Under the pieces are notes generated by a model. That model was not told the DNA's origin, made no database searches, and saw only the letters and a program-made list of their open reading frames with translations. A program made the translations under genes and the position numbers. DNA of 64,000 nucleotides from a virus: IMG/VR virus record IMGVR_UViG_3300049847_000416, positions 1-64,000 of that record; one strand, 5' to 3'. This document shows positions 35,800 through 43,881 of this stretch, one piece after another (positions within the stretch are counted from its first letter, which is position 1; each line of letters begins with the position of its first letter).

Positions 35800-37163
35800 G
35801 TTTTCGAGCCCTCTACCAGGTCTTCAGCTTGGGGGTTGTCCCGGCTGTCTGCGGTGCTGTCGGGCTGATTGTTCGGATCCTCGCCACCCAGCACATCCAG
35901 TTCAGGTCCATCAATCGGCTGGACATTACCCATCCACGCCACGTCTCCCCAGGGAACGGGGTCGAAGCCCAGACCAAGCCGCTCATTCACGGCATTGATT
36001 GGCCAACCAGTGCTCACCAAGACCTTGGCCGTGTTGGCTTTGTCCATGAGCGCTTTGCGCATGGCCGTGTTCTTGGTGAGATCATACCGAATCTCGATGT
36101 CGTCACCCCAGTGTGGGGTGAGTGAGTTATTGAAACTCGCCGCGATCCAGTCCAGCATCGGCACCAGCCGGTCTTCCAGGAAGCTCAAACGCGCGGTCTG
36201 GGCATTGGAATAGTTGGGATCAGGAGTTGCGCCGACCAAGATGGCAGGCACTTGACAGATGGCGCAAAGTTCGTGCTTGGCGATCTCTCGGCCCTGCGTG
36301 AATTGCAGATCCGTGTGAGTCATCATCGTCTGCTGCCACTTCAGACCGCCCGTCAAGAGCATGGGGCTGTACAGATTCGCACCCGAGTACTGCTCTCGGA
36401 CCGATTCTTTCAGGTCCTCTCGCTGTTCGGGGGTGACAAACGAATCGGTGTAGAGCACACCGCTAGGCTGGGCGAAATTTTCCAGGAGGGCGGTATTCCA
36501 GGTGTGGGCGGCGTCTTCGTTCTGGATAGCTCGCACTGCCGCCGAGATGGGAGACAGGGACGTATATGGATTCAGGGGATCAGCATACCGCATGTACGAG
36601 ACTTCCTGCGGCGGGAAAGTGACATCAGGAGCCGAGCTAGACTCCATCCCCGATACCAACCGAAATCCCTTGATGAATTGGAGGGGATCGGTCACGACCT
36701 CCACCCAGTCAGGCCGCATGGGCCACAATTCTTTGACTTTGGTCCCACTGCGGGTGGTCTTTTTCTGGTCAGTAACCAGCACCTTCTGTGTGTACGACGC
36801 ACCAGCCAAAAATAACGAATACAACATCACAGAGAACAGGTCCCGCTTAGTCATGTGCGGGTTCGGTTTCTGGATCAAGAGTTCCAGTTCGTGATCTCGG
36901 ATAACCGTGTTCGTGCCCTTGTGGTGCACTTTCCAGTCAGGAGACACTAGCGACGTAGCCCAGTACTCCAGGCACGCACGAATCCACACAATCTGCTTCA
37001 CGCCGTGCTGGATGCTCTGTTGAAACGACAGAGGCGCACCCTGATTGGTGCGGATGCCAAATCCGCTACCAAACCCAGATGTACTACCGTACAACTGGTT
37101 CAGGCTGGCGAGCCACAGGTTCGCCTTACTCCGTCTGGGTTTCAGAAGACTGGTGAGATTCAT
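35796..37163 (-). CDS. Portal protein (HK97-type)
   Basis: A 455-residue protein. It shows QQSIQHGVKQIVWIRACLEY, LELLIQKPNPHMTKRDLFSV, YMRYADPLNPYTSLSPISA, VLYTDSFVTPEQREDLKESV and FLEDRLVPMLDWIAASFNNS, all typical of the phage portal family. It forms the dodecameric DNA channel. It is followed by endolysin, MuF, protease and capsid genes. Confidence 0.92.
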   Translation of the reverse strand: MNLTSLLKPRRSKANLWLASLNQLYGSTSGFGSGFGIRTNQGAPLSFQQSIQHGVKQIVWIRACLEYWATSLVSPDWKVHHKGTNTVIRDHELELLIQKPNPHMTKRDLFSVMLYSLFLAGASYTQKVLVTDQKKTTRSGTKVKELWPMRPDWVEVVTDPLQFIKGFRLVSGMESSSAPDVTFPPQEVSYMRYADPLNPYTSLSPISAAVRAIQNEDAAHTWNTALLENFAQPSGVLYTDSFVTPEQREDLKESVREQYSGANLYSPMLLTGGLKWQQTMMTHTDLQFTQGREIAKHELCAICQVPAILVGATPDPNYSNAQTARLSFLEDRLVPMLDWIAASFNNSLTPHWGDDIEIRYDLTKNTAMRKALMDKANTAKVLVSTGWPINAVNERLGLGFDPVPWGDVAWMGNVQPIDGPELDVLGGEDPNNQPDSTADSRDNPQAEDLVEGSKT

Positions 37164-37183
37164 TGGTTCACTGTTTAAGATCG

Positions 37184-37753
37184 CTACTTTTTCATCCGGC
37201 TGCGTAGGATCATAAGCGCACGGGTATGGGCTTCAGCCGCTTCCGCTTTCGTGATCCCCAATTTTTGGGCGATCTGGCCCATGGGACTATCCTGGAAGTA
37301 CTTGTGATAGATGACCGCGCGTTGAAGGGCAGTCAAGTGGGGCAGGGCATCCCGCAGTTGCTTCTTCAGGACCTGCATGTCGTGTGCTTCTTCCACAGCC
37401 GGGATACCGCCAAGCGTGGGGTCTGCCCGCTGCTGGTGAGGCGCGCCCCAGGGTTCGGTCCGCTTCATGTAGTTCATCTCAACGCGCATCAAGTCGAGAT
37501 ACGCCCCTTTGATGTGGGGGATCAGGAAAGAGGATAACGCGGAAGACTGGTCGTACCGATTGTGCGCTCGCATCACGCGAACTACCGCCGCACTCAGAAA
37601 GTCTTCGAATGTTGACGTGCCCGGATCCGCCGCCTTGAAGCTCTTGCAAGATCGCATGACGTACTGAACGATCATGGGGTAGACCTCGCGGGGCTGGCCG
37701 TCTTTGCCTTTAAGTTCGAGACTGAGGCGTGGGAACTGTTTGTGAGTTCTCAT
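37184..37753 (-). CDS. Sigma-70-family-like RNA polymerase sigma factor
   Basis: A 189-residue protein from ATG 37753 behind AAAGGA. Region 2-like: FEDFLSAAVVRVMRAHNRYD, then SSFLIPHIKGAYLDLMRVEM. Region 4-like HTH: LTALQRAVIYHKYFQDSPMG, then IAQKLGITKAEAAEAHTRAL. It lies between the large terminase and the portal. A phage-encoded sigma could direct late genes and may recognise the TGnTATACT elements found in this window; that link is inferred. Confidence 0.75.
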   Translation of the reverse strand: MRTHKQFPRLSLELKGKDGQPREVYPMIVQYVMRSCKSFKAADPGTSTFEDFLSAAVVRVMRAHNRYDQSSALSSFLIPHIKGAYLDLMRVEMNYMKRTEPWGAPHQQRADPTLGGIPAVEEAHDMQVLKKQLRDALPHLTALQRAVIYHKYFQDSPMGQIAQKLGITKAEAAEAHTRALMILRSRMKK

Positions 37754-37764
37754 GTATTCCTTTG

Positions 37765-40209
37765 TTACGGATTCACACGGGAAATTCCCGGTGTGGACAT
37801 CAAAAATTCGGTGCACATGGTGTTGAACGCGCCAGCGGTAGCGTCCCCGATATCATCGTGCAGATCGTTGTCGCCGGTCAGCCCGCAGATTTCCTGGAGC
37901 CAGTCTGTGGCCCAGACGCTATTGACCAACCAAACGTTTTGGTTCTGGGCTTGAGCCGCGAAGGGACTCCACCGGGCGCGTTTCGGTCCGCCTGGTGCTA
38001 CGCCCATGATGTTATATCCCGGCAAGGACCGGACGAAGTGGGACACCAAAGACTTACCGGACGCGCCAGGTTCCCGCTCAATGCGCTGAAACACGTTAAC
38101 ACCATCGGACTTCATCGTGCCAATCACCCGCTGTTCAACAATGGCGGGGTTCGACCGGAACCGCTGCATGTCTTCCACGACGATCCTGCCGATGGAATCA
38201 CGCGCCATGAGAATGCCCACGGTGTAATCAGGATCCGTGTTGGGCTTGGGATCGGTCGCCGCCAAATCCCAAAACCGCAAGCGCAGGCACTTTCCGGCAA
38301 CGGGCACCGGCTGCATCAGGAACCACTCGCGCTGGAACACCGCATCAGTACGGGTGGCCATCCAATCGCCATACCGGCGTTGCCGGTAAGTGAGAGGATC
38401 CAGGTTCTTCAGCGACTTCTCATATTGCACTAAGTCAATTGCGGGGTTGTCCTCGATATAGAACGGAATGTACGCAATGTCAGGGTCTTTTCCCTGGTTC
38501 AAAACGTATTTGTCCCGCAGGAAGATGTGCGAGATGCCACCCGGATTACTGACGAGTCTATAGCGCAACGGGATCGGATCCGTGATGACTTTGCGCAATC
38601 GCAGGAAGATGAACTCTAGCTGAGTCTGAGAAAACTGCCCGGCTTCGTCAATGCCGATGAAGTGGAATTCGGGACCGTCGTACTGGAACTTGTCTTGTTC
38701 CGTATTCATGTGACCGAACTTTAACACGGCCCCAGCCGGAAAGCGCACCTCATGGGTATCGCTGTTGAAGTGGAATGGGACGCCTGCCGCCTGCATCCTC
38801 CGCAAGGTGCGGTCCATAATCGAATTGGGAGACGCCAACTGACCAAGAGTTCGGCGCAGGATGAGCGCCCGGTAATTGGGCCGCGTCACATACTGCAACG
38901 CCGCCCGGATCAGGACTTCTGAATTGTGAGTCAGGATGTAGTGCTTCGTGCAGAACAAGTGGTCTTCGGCTTCCACCGCAATGCACGTACACTCTTCGGG
39001 CGCAACTGGCTCCACCGTGCGCACACTGCGCTTGGGCGCTACCATGCCCTTCTTTTTGGTGTAGTCAGGTTGATATAGTGCAACCTTGCGCGGAAGCCGG
39101 AACGGCTGGACCCACGATGGGAGCCTCAAGCTGATCGGGTACTCTATGCCCTTACCCGCCGCTGTGCGGTCGGCTGTGCTGATGACGGCTCTACCGCCCA
39201 GTCCTTCCACAAGCTCCCGGAAATTTTCTGCCAACTTATGGGAGGTAGTGTCAAACCGGATTTGGTGCGTGTTCTTCTTTCGGAACGCCATCCCGTCCGA
39301 GTCCATTAACCCCTGGAGAACGGCGATTCGGTAGGCGGGGGACGCACGGAGTGCGACTTCTGGGATAAACCGCTCGCCGGAGTATAGGCCGAGCAGACCG
39401 AGCTTATCCAGCGCATCGCGCTTACTGGCTCCGTAAGTTACGTGGAAAGAGTGCGTCCCTTGAGCCAAATACGTGCGGTCAGGAGATCCCAAGTGCACAA
39501 GGATGTCAGGTGCGTCCCGGTCGTCCATCGCGATGCTAACTTGCCGCCCAGCTAAAGAAGTAAGCTCACCATTACCGATGGCGTATCCTAGGAAGTACCC
39601 GTCTAGCTCAGGATCTGGTCCACAATCAAACTCCACTGGACCGCTTAGCATCGGGATCGTGTCAGCCTTGCGGGCGCTGAGGCCCCGCAGTTCATCCGTG
39701 CGTACCACTCGTGTCTGAAGAGGCTTCCGCCCCGTTACTTCCCGAGACACCGTCCACAAATGATCGTCGGCGGCAGTCACCGAACTGCCGTCAGAGAATG
39801 TAACACGGCTGCAAGGCCGAATACCCTGCGGATACACTCCGATGACCTTGGTGGGTTTGCCGTTGGAGCCGATGACGTAGTCACCTTCCCGGATGTTTCC
39901 GAAGCGTCGGTAACCCTGTGGAGTCGGTATAAGTTGTTGATTACAAAGGGCTTTGCCGTTACCACTTGCACCTCCGGCCATTGCTTGGTAGTGTGGCAAC
40001 ATGCAGAATGCCTTCTGCTTCGGGAACATAGGAAACACTTTCGTGTAGATGTTCTCCGTCTGCAAGTACTCTGCTTGGAACTTGCGCACGTCCACCATCC
40101 CCGCTCTCACTTTTTCCAGATTGGCTTGAAAAACAGAGAGGGGGAGCCCAGCCTTCCGGGCCATGTCTGCGTAGTCTATCGTGGGCAACTTAGTACTATC
40201 GTACCACAC
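37765..40209 (-). CDS. Large terminase subunit interrupted by an intein
   Basis: An 814-residue precursor; the first start is GTG 40209, with an ATG at 40164 (MARKAG) also possible. Walker A GGASGNGKS is split after Lys86 by a 343-residue intein. The mature protein is about 471 residues: Walker B FIGIDEAGQ, coupling motif SNPGG, nuclease acids RFWDLAATD and HDDIGDATAGAF. It is the packaging motor and nuclease. It is the most upstream gene of the head module, following a hairpin at 40235-40261. Confidence 0.93.
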   Translation of the reverse strand: MWYDSTKLPTIDYADMARKAGLPLSVFQANLEKVRAGMVDVRKFQAEYLQTENIYTKVFPMFPKQKAFCMLPHYQAMAGGASGNGKALCNQQLIPTPQGYRRFGNIREGDYVIGSNGKPTKVIGVYPQGIRPCSRVTFSDGSSVTAADDHLWTVSREVTGRKPLQTRVVRTDELRGLSARKADTIPMLSGPVEFDCGPDPELDGYFLGYAIGNGELTSLAGRQVSIAMDDRDAPDILVHLGSPDRTYLAQGTHSFHVTYGASKRDALDKLGLLGLYSGERFIPEVALRASPAYRIAVLQGLMDSDGMAFRKKNTHQIRFDTTSHKLAENFRELVEGLGGRAVISTADRTAAGKGIEYPISLRLPSWVQPFRLPRKVALYQPDYTKKKGMVAPKRSVRTVEPVAPEECTCIAVEAEDHLFCTKHYILTHNSEVLIRAALQYVTRPNYRALILRRTLGQLASPNSIMDRTLRRMQAAGVPFHFNSDTHEVRFPAGAVLKFGHMNTEQDKFQYDGPEFHFIGIDEAGQFSQTQLEFIFLRLRKVITDPIPLRYRLVSNPGGISHIFLRDKYVLNQGKDPDIAYIPFYIEDNPAIDLVQYEKSLKNLDPLTYRQRRYGDWMATRTDAVFQREWFLMQPVPVAGKCLRLRFWDLAATDPKPNTDPDYTVGILMARDSIGRIVVEDMQRFRSNPAIVEQRVIGTMKSDGVNVFQRIEREPGASGKSLVSHFVRSLPGYNIMGVAPGGPKRARWSPFAAQAQNQNVWLVNSVWATDWLQEICGLTGDNDLHDDIGDATAGAFNTMCTEFLMSTPGISRVNP
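38923..39951 (-). other. Class 3 intein with LAGLIDADG endonuclease, in terminase P-loop
   Basis: Residues 87-429. The first residue is Ala (ALCNQQLIPTPQGY). The class 3 WCT set is present: Trp66 in DHLW, Cys323 in TCIAVE, Thr341 in LTHN; the +1 residue is Ser. LAGLIDADG-like motifs are FLGYAIGNG (about 120-128) and VLQGLMDSDG (about 211-220). As in the helicase intein, Asn replaces the first catalytic Asp. Long stretches match the helicase intein (VIGSNGKPTKV, YPQG, RVTF, DHLWTV), so the two share an ancestor. Confidence 0.9.
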
Positions 40210-40234
40210 TTAGAGGACAGTGTGGGAAAGCACG

Positions 40235-40261
40235 AAAGCACCCTGGGTTACAGAGTGCTTT
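40235..40261. terminator. Hairpin between ThyX region and terminase
   Basis: AAAGCAC / GTGCTTT stem around a partly paired 13-nt loop. The T-run is better on the plus strand than on the minus, so termination of the minus-strand ThyX operon here is uncertain. Confidence 0.45.
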
Positions 40262-40276
40262 TAGGGATGGGGTGGA

Positions 40277-40399
40277 CTACTTGTTCTTCCAGGCGGATTT
40301 ACAGTCCGCCCACCAATACCGGACTTCCCGGATAGCGCCGGGAAGACCAGGTAACAAACCGACGAGGAACGCGATCAGGCCGGCGATGACGATTTCCAT
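40277..40399 (-). CDS. Small membrane peptide (40 aa)
   Basis: An open frame from ATG 40399, starting two bases after the ThyX stop. MEIVIAGLIAFLVGLLPGLP is one hydrophobic segment, followed by a charged, Trp-rich tail ending SAWKNK. It looks like the other single-pass peptides of this genome. It is unrecognised. Confidence 0.55.
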   Translation of the reverse strand: MEIVIAGLIAFLVGLLPGLPGAIREVRYWWADCKSAWKNK

Positions 40400-40400
40400 G

Positions 40401-42242
40401 TTACTTTCGGAAGCCGACCAGGGCTTGTCCCGCTCCTCGGGCTGGATGGTGTCTCCATTGTGTCCAGCCTACGAAATTTCCCTTGCCGGAACCAGGGGTG
40501 CAGGCATGTTCGAACGGCGACCCATGCTCCGGCTCCGCTGTGCTCAGATCGTTGTACAACCGGAGGTCTTCCTTATAGTCAATCTTCCCGGACTGGGTCA
40601 AGTAGGACGTGCGGGCGCTCCGAGCGCACGAGATCTGGATCCGCATCAAGATGTCTGCCAACTCCGTTGGTGGTTTATCAGCCAACGTCGCCGGAATGAA
40701 CGGAAGGTGCCACTCTCCCTTTTTGACCAGTTTGGGAATACTGGCCGCGAGGGCTTTGCGCATCTCGCGGGATGGCGCAGCAATCTCCGGTTGCGCCAAC
40801 TCGGAATCTCGCTGGGCAAAGTAGTTGTCCCACTCAGTACTGGTGACAAGAACCGTATGCCACAAGAACGGTTCCAGCACCCGGTTGGCAATCTGCTTGT
40901 GCAGACCCAGCACGTCCAGAGTGAAAGCAATTCCACAGGCGAGTAGCGCGCCGACGCGCCAGGCCACGCGGGCTACAAACTGTTTCCACCCAGTGATGGG
41001 TTGCCCAGCCTGCATGCCCTTTTTGTTCCGACCCCAATCCAAGGGGAAGGCGCAGTCGAACAGAACACTCTTAATGCGTTTGCGGATAGGGATAGCGCGT
41101 GAAGATGCGGAGTTCCGGGAATTGTGAACCACTACTCCGTTTGCGAAGAAATTGGGATATTCGCTGTCTATCTCAAGATCATAAGTAGGTTCGTCGCCTC
41201 GATAGGTCACTGACTCAACCTGGGCGGGTGCCGCGTACAGGTGATTACCACTGTCCTGCCAGCCCTGTACTTTGTGTTCTGTTTGATGACAAGAGGAGCA
41301 AAGCAACGTCACATTCGTCGGATCATACACACGCTCAGGAGCTTGGTAGACTGGGATGACGTGGTGAACTTCGACCCCGAGGTTATCACACCTTCGACAA
41401 GAGGGATTCTCTTTCTGCAACCGAGTCCGCTGCTCACGCTGCCACTGGGCTCGCCACCGCCCATCAAGGTACTTTAACCGGTTCGCGTCTTTCCGCTCAG
41501 ACGCAGGGCGACCAAACTTCTGCGTGAGGATAAAATCTGCCGTGGTCAAGTCGCCAATGGTCTTCCAACCTGCCGTAGTTAAAACGCGGTGGTCCAAGCT
41601 CCCAGCTACGCAAAAGGCACCGGCTTTGACTTCGTACACCGGTTTCGTTCCTGAAACCTGCACGTTCTTCACACGTGCCCACTGAACAACGCCAGTCTGT
41701 TCATTAACCTGGCGAATTCGCATGGACTGCAAACGTGCCCGCATGTCAAAACGCGTGTGTGGCGGAACAGCACTCCGCCATGCCTTCAAGTCCTTCCCCA
41801 AAACCTGCCAATCCTCACTGCGTTGTGTTTTGGTCCCTAGGCATGCTCCTGACCGGCATGCCACCCGAATAGGTCCCGGCGTAGCCATACCCATTTTTTC
41901 CGCAGCATCTTTCGCGGTGTACACAGCCGAATCTTCACACCAACTTAGATCATACGCGAGTTTGGGATTGGCTCCATGTCGGTTCGCACCGTGTAGCCAC
42001 CGATCCACAAAAGTGTCCAAGCGCACTCGGTGCGAACGTCGAGAGCCGCCCTTCTGGGGCGTGGGTAAATCAAACTCTAGCTCAGCATCTCCCGCTAAGC
42101 AGAAGGTTCTGTGAGTGTTAAATTCCGGCAATACAAATCGGTGCATGACTACCAGTAGAGTAGTCACGCGCACGCCGGCGGTAGAAATCGAGTCTGCAAT
42201 CACCTCGGCAGACGGCTTTGTTCGGTTGTAGAGATTGATCAT
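40401..42242 (-). CDS. thyX: Flavin-dependent thymidylate synthase ThyX with intein
   Basis: A 613-residue precursor, start ATG 42242 (ATGA overlap). After removal of the 327-residue intein the enzyme is about 286 residues. The signature is rebuilt across the splice site: FNTHRTF | SRNSASSRAIP. Further ThyX features are LGLHKQIANRVLEPFLWHTV, TSTEWDNYFAQR and ISCARSARTSYL. ThyX makes dTMP from dUMP using FAD and methylene-THF. Together with the dCMP deaminase two genes upstream it would feed phage DNA synthesis. Confidence 0.9.
   Translation of the reverse strand: MINLYNRTKPSAEVIADSISTAGVRVTTLLVVMHRFVLPEFNTHRTFCLAGDAELEFDLPTPQKGGSRRSHRVRLDTFVDRWLHGANRHGANPKLAYDLSWCEDSAVYTAKDAAEKMGMATPGPIRVACRSGACLGTKTQRSEDWQVLGKDLKAWRSAVPPHTRFDMRARLQSMRIRQVNEQTGVVQWARVKNVQVSGTKPVYEVKAGAFCVAGSLDHRVLTTAGWKTIGDLTTADFILTQKFGRPASERKDANRLKYLDGRWRAQWQREQRTRLQKENPSCRRCDNLGVEVHHVIPVYQAPERVYDPTNVTLLCSSCHQTEHKVQGWQDSGNHLYAAPAQVESVTYRGDEPTYDLEIDSEYPNFFANGVVVHNSRNSASSRAIPIRKRIKSVLFDCAFPLDWGRNKKGMQAGQPITGWKQFVARVAWRVGALLACGIAFTLDVLGLHKQIANRVLEPFLWHTVLVTSTEWDNYFAQRDSELAQPEIAAPSREMRKALAASIPKLVKKGEWHLPFIPATLADKPPTELADILMRIQISCARSARTSYLTQSGKIDYKEDLRLYNDLSTAEPEHGSPFEHACTPGSGKGNFVGWTQWRHHPARGAGQALVGFRK
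41121..42101 (-). other. Class 1 intein with HNH endonuclease domain, in ThyX
   Basis: Residues 48-374 of the ThyX precursor. Starts Cys48 (CLAGDAELEF) and ends FFANGVVVHN before Ser375, a standard class 1 arrangement. Block B appears as GSLDHRVLTTAGW. Nested within is an HNH endonuclease: CRRCDNLGVEVHHVIPVYQ, then LLCSSCHQTEH with paired zinc cysteines. About 120 residues lie between block A and block B, longer than usual. It is unrelated in detail to the two class 3 inteins. Confidence 0.88.
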
Positions 42243-42433
42243 CGCAGCATCAGTTGAACGACTTTGGCCGTGAGGCCGATGTACAAGGGGAGGGCAACAA
42301 CCACAGCCACGCCCAGGGCGACCAGTCGCCACTGACCCACGTTCTCAGCGTGCTCCTCGGCATCAGCTTGAAGTTTCAGAACATACTCCGCCAACTGCTG
42401 CGGCGTGAGTTTGGATAAATCAGGTTGGTTCAT
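42239..42433 (-). CDS. Small membrane protein
   Basis: A 64-residue protein with an acidic N-terminal helix (PQQLAEYVLKLQADAEEHAE) and one C-terminal transmembrane segment (LVALGVAVVVALPLYIGLTA). It is coupled by ATGA overlap to ThyX. Function unknown. Confidence 0.65.
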   Translation of the reverse strand: MNQPDLSKLTPQQLAEYVLKLQADAEEHAENVGQWRLVALGVAVVVALPLYIGLTAKVVQLMLR

Positions 42434-42445
42434 GCAACTCCTATG

Positions 42446-42892
42446 TTAGGGGTGGACCACTCGGTAAGGAACGTCCGCCCAGAGCAAGTATTTCTTGCCC
42501 GCTTCTTGGGCTGTATGCAGCCCGCCCGTACCGGCCATGGTAGCGGCTACCACGCGGCGGATTCCCGCTGCCACAATCATTTTCGCGCACACGTCACAGG
42601 GACCGTGCGTCAAGTACAGCGTACTCCCGGCTGTGGCGTGCCCGGCTGCGGCAGCCGCGCCCAACGCGTTTTGCTCAGCATGCAGGACCAAAAAGTACTT
42701 CAGGTCTCGGTTGTTCCACAGTTCGGGAGTCTCGGGAATACCTGCGGGAAACCCGTTGTACCCGGTGCCAATGATATGCCGACTGTCATTCACCAGCACG
42801 GCTCCCACCTGCGTGGAAGGGTCTTTGGACCGGGTGGCCACCACCTCAGCAATGTTCAGAAAGTATCGATCCCAACATGGGATACTTCGCAT
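42446..42892 (-). CDS. dCMP deaminase (cytidine/deoxycytidylate deaminase family)
   Basis: A 148-residue protein. Zinc-dependent deaminase motifs: HAEQNAL (His and catalytic Glu) and PCDVCAKM (paired Cys). The N-terminus WDRYFLNIAEVVATRSKDPS and GTGYNGFPAG match phage dCMP deaminases. It converts dCMP to dUMP, the substrate of the nearby ThyX. It has a GGAG site upstream. Confidence 0.9.
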   Translation of the reverse strand: MRSIPCWDRYFLNIAEVVATRSKDPSTQVGAVLVNDSRHIIGTGYNGFPAGIPETPELWNNRDLKYFLVLHAEQNALGAAAAAGHATAGSTLYLTHGPCDVCAKMIVAAGIRRVVAATMAGTGGLHTAQEAGKKYLLWADVPYRVVHP

Positions 42893-42893
42893 G

Positions 42894-43040
42894 TCATCTC
42901 CTACTACGTTCTATTTCATCTTCTGGCTCCTCTACGGTTTTGGCCGTGAAAGAGCCCGCATACTCAGGCAGAGGGCGGGAAACGTATTCCCGAATCGGAA
43001 TAGCCAATGGGGGAATGGGGATTGTCCAGTAAACTTCCAT
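42894..43040 (-). CDS. Small hypothetical protein (48 aa)
   Basis: Start ATG 43040 chosen over an upstream in-frame one at 43139, which would overlap the previous gene by about 60 bp. The product is Pro/Ile-rich (MEVYWTIPIPPLAIPIREYV) with an acidic end (EEPEDEIERSRR). It sits two bases before the dCMP deaminase start. Unknown function. Confidence 0.5.
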   Translation of the reverse strand: MEVYWTIPIPPLAIPIREYVSRPLPEYAGSFTAKTVEEPEDEIERSRR

Positions 43041-43077
43041 GCCCCATCCTATCACGTTTTCCGCCCAGTTACAAGGT

Positions 43078-43446
43078 CTAGGTCTGCCAGGGGCCAGCGG
43101 AACCCTCGACCACGATATGCGACCACACCGGAGTGACAATGCCGCTCATCCCGTTCCGGCAAACCACATGATGGTTACCCGACTTGCGGATATGGACGGT
43201 GGTGACATTCGAAAAACAGACACGACTTCCGTTGTGCAGCCAGTAGGTCCGCAAGCGTTCATTCACGTGCAGCGTGCGCTCTTGATGCTGAACCGGACAT
43301 TGAACCGGACAGGGCCGGCATTCCTGCTGGTACTTCGCTGCGAGTTCGATAGCTTCATCGCGCTGGCGCAGGATGGCGTCCCGGTCTTTGCGGGCAGCCT
43401 CCAACTGGAGTTCACAGACCGTGGGGTAGTGACAACTCGTAGGCAT
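43078..43446 (-). CDS. Hypothetical protein, Cys-rich coiled-coil
   Basis: A 122-residue protein. A helical N-terminal part (ARKDRDAILRQRDEAIELAA) is followed by ECRPCPVQCPVQHQ, which may bind a metal, and a beta-rich C-terminal domain (GSRVCFSNVTTVHIRKSGNH). The N-terminal pattern is seen in unrelated short phage proteins. Function unknown. Confidence 0.6.
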   Translation of the reverse strand: MPTSCHYPTVCELQLEAARKDRDAILRQRDEAIELAAKYQQECRPCPVQCPVQHQERTLHVNERLRTYWLHNGSRVCFSNVTTVHIRKSGNHHVVCRNGMSGIVTPVWSHIVVEGSAGPWQT

Positions 43447-43449
43447 AGG

Positions 43450-43881
43450 TTATTCGTCATCTTTCTGGGTCACCCACGCGGGGACCTCGGTAGTAGCAAC
43501 ATAGCCAACAAAACTCGCGTGGTTGGCGAAGTACGCCAGCGGCGAGCCTGCAAAATCGGGATTCACCCGAGCATCAGCAAGCAGCGTGTCGAACCACATT
43601 GCCTTAGCCAAGTGATCGGCTGTATGGATGTCGTCCTCACCCGGCGTTTTCAAAAGCTCGCGCAAGTACGGCATTTGCCACATCAACCGGTGGCGAGCCG
43701 CGTGCATCACCCGGTCTCGCACCCAGGCAATATTCCATGCCCCGTAATGCCAGTTCGGTCGATCCCCTGAGGGGGGATATTTGATGTGACCCTCAGCAAA
43801 CACCGCGCCGACGGCGAACAGCGCGCCTCCAGGGATCAGTTCCACGCCGCTTTGGGTTACAACAGACGTGCCCCCTTTCAT
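43450..43881 (-). CDS. DUF5664-like protein (possible dNTP pyrophosphohydrolase relative)
   Basis: A 143-residue protein: LIPGGALFAVGAVFAEGHIK, RPNWHYGAWN, AARHRLMWQ, GEDDIHTADHLAKAMWF. This matches the DUF5664 pattern (a K/Y-W-Y-G segment followed by a His-containing HLAKA helix), a family linked in some phages to dATP/dGTP diphosphohydrolase activity. Next to ThyX and dCMP deaminase this would fit dNTP pool control. Activity is not shown. Confidence 0.6.
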   Translation of the reverse strand: MKGGTSVVTQSGVELIPGGALFAVGAVFAEGHIKYPPSGDRPNWHYGAWNIAWVRDRVMHAARHRLMWQMPYLRELLKTPGEDDIHTADHLAKAMWFDTLLADARVNPDFAGSPLAYFANHASFVGYVATTEVPAWVTQKDDE

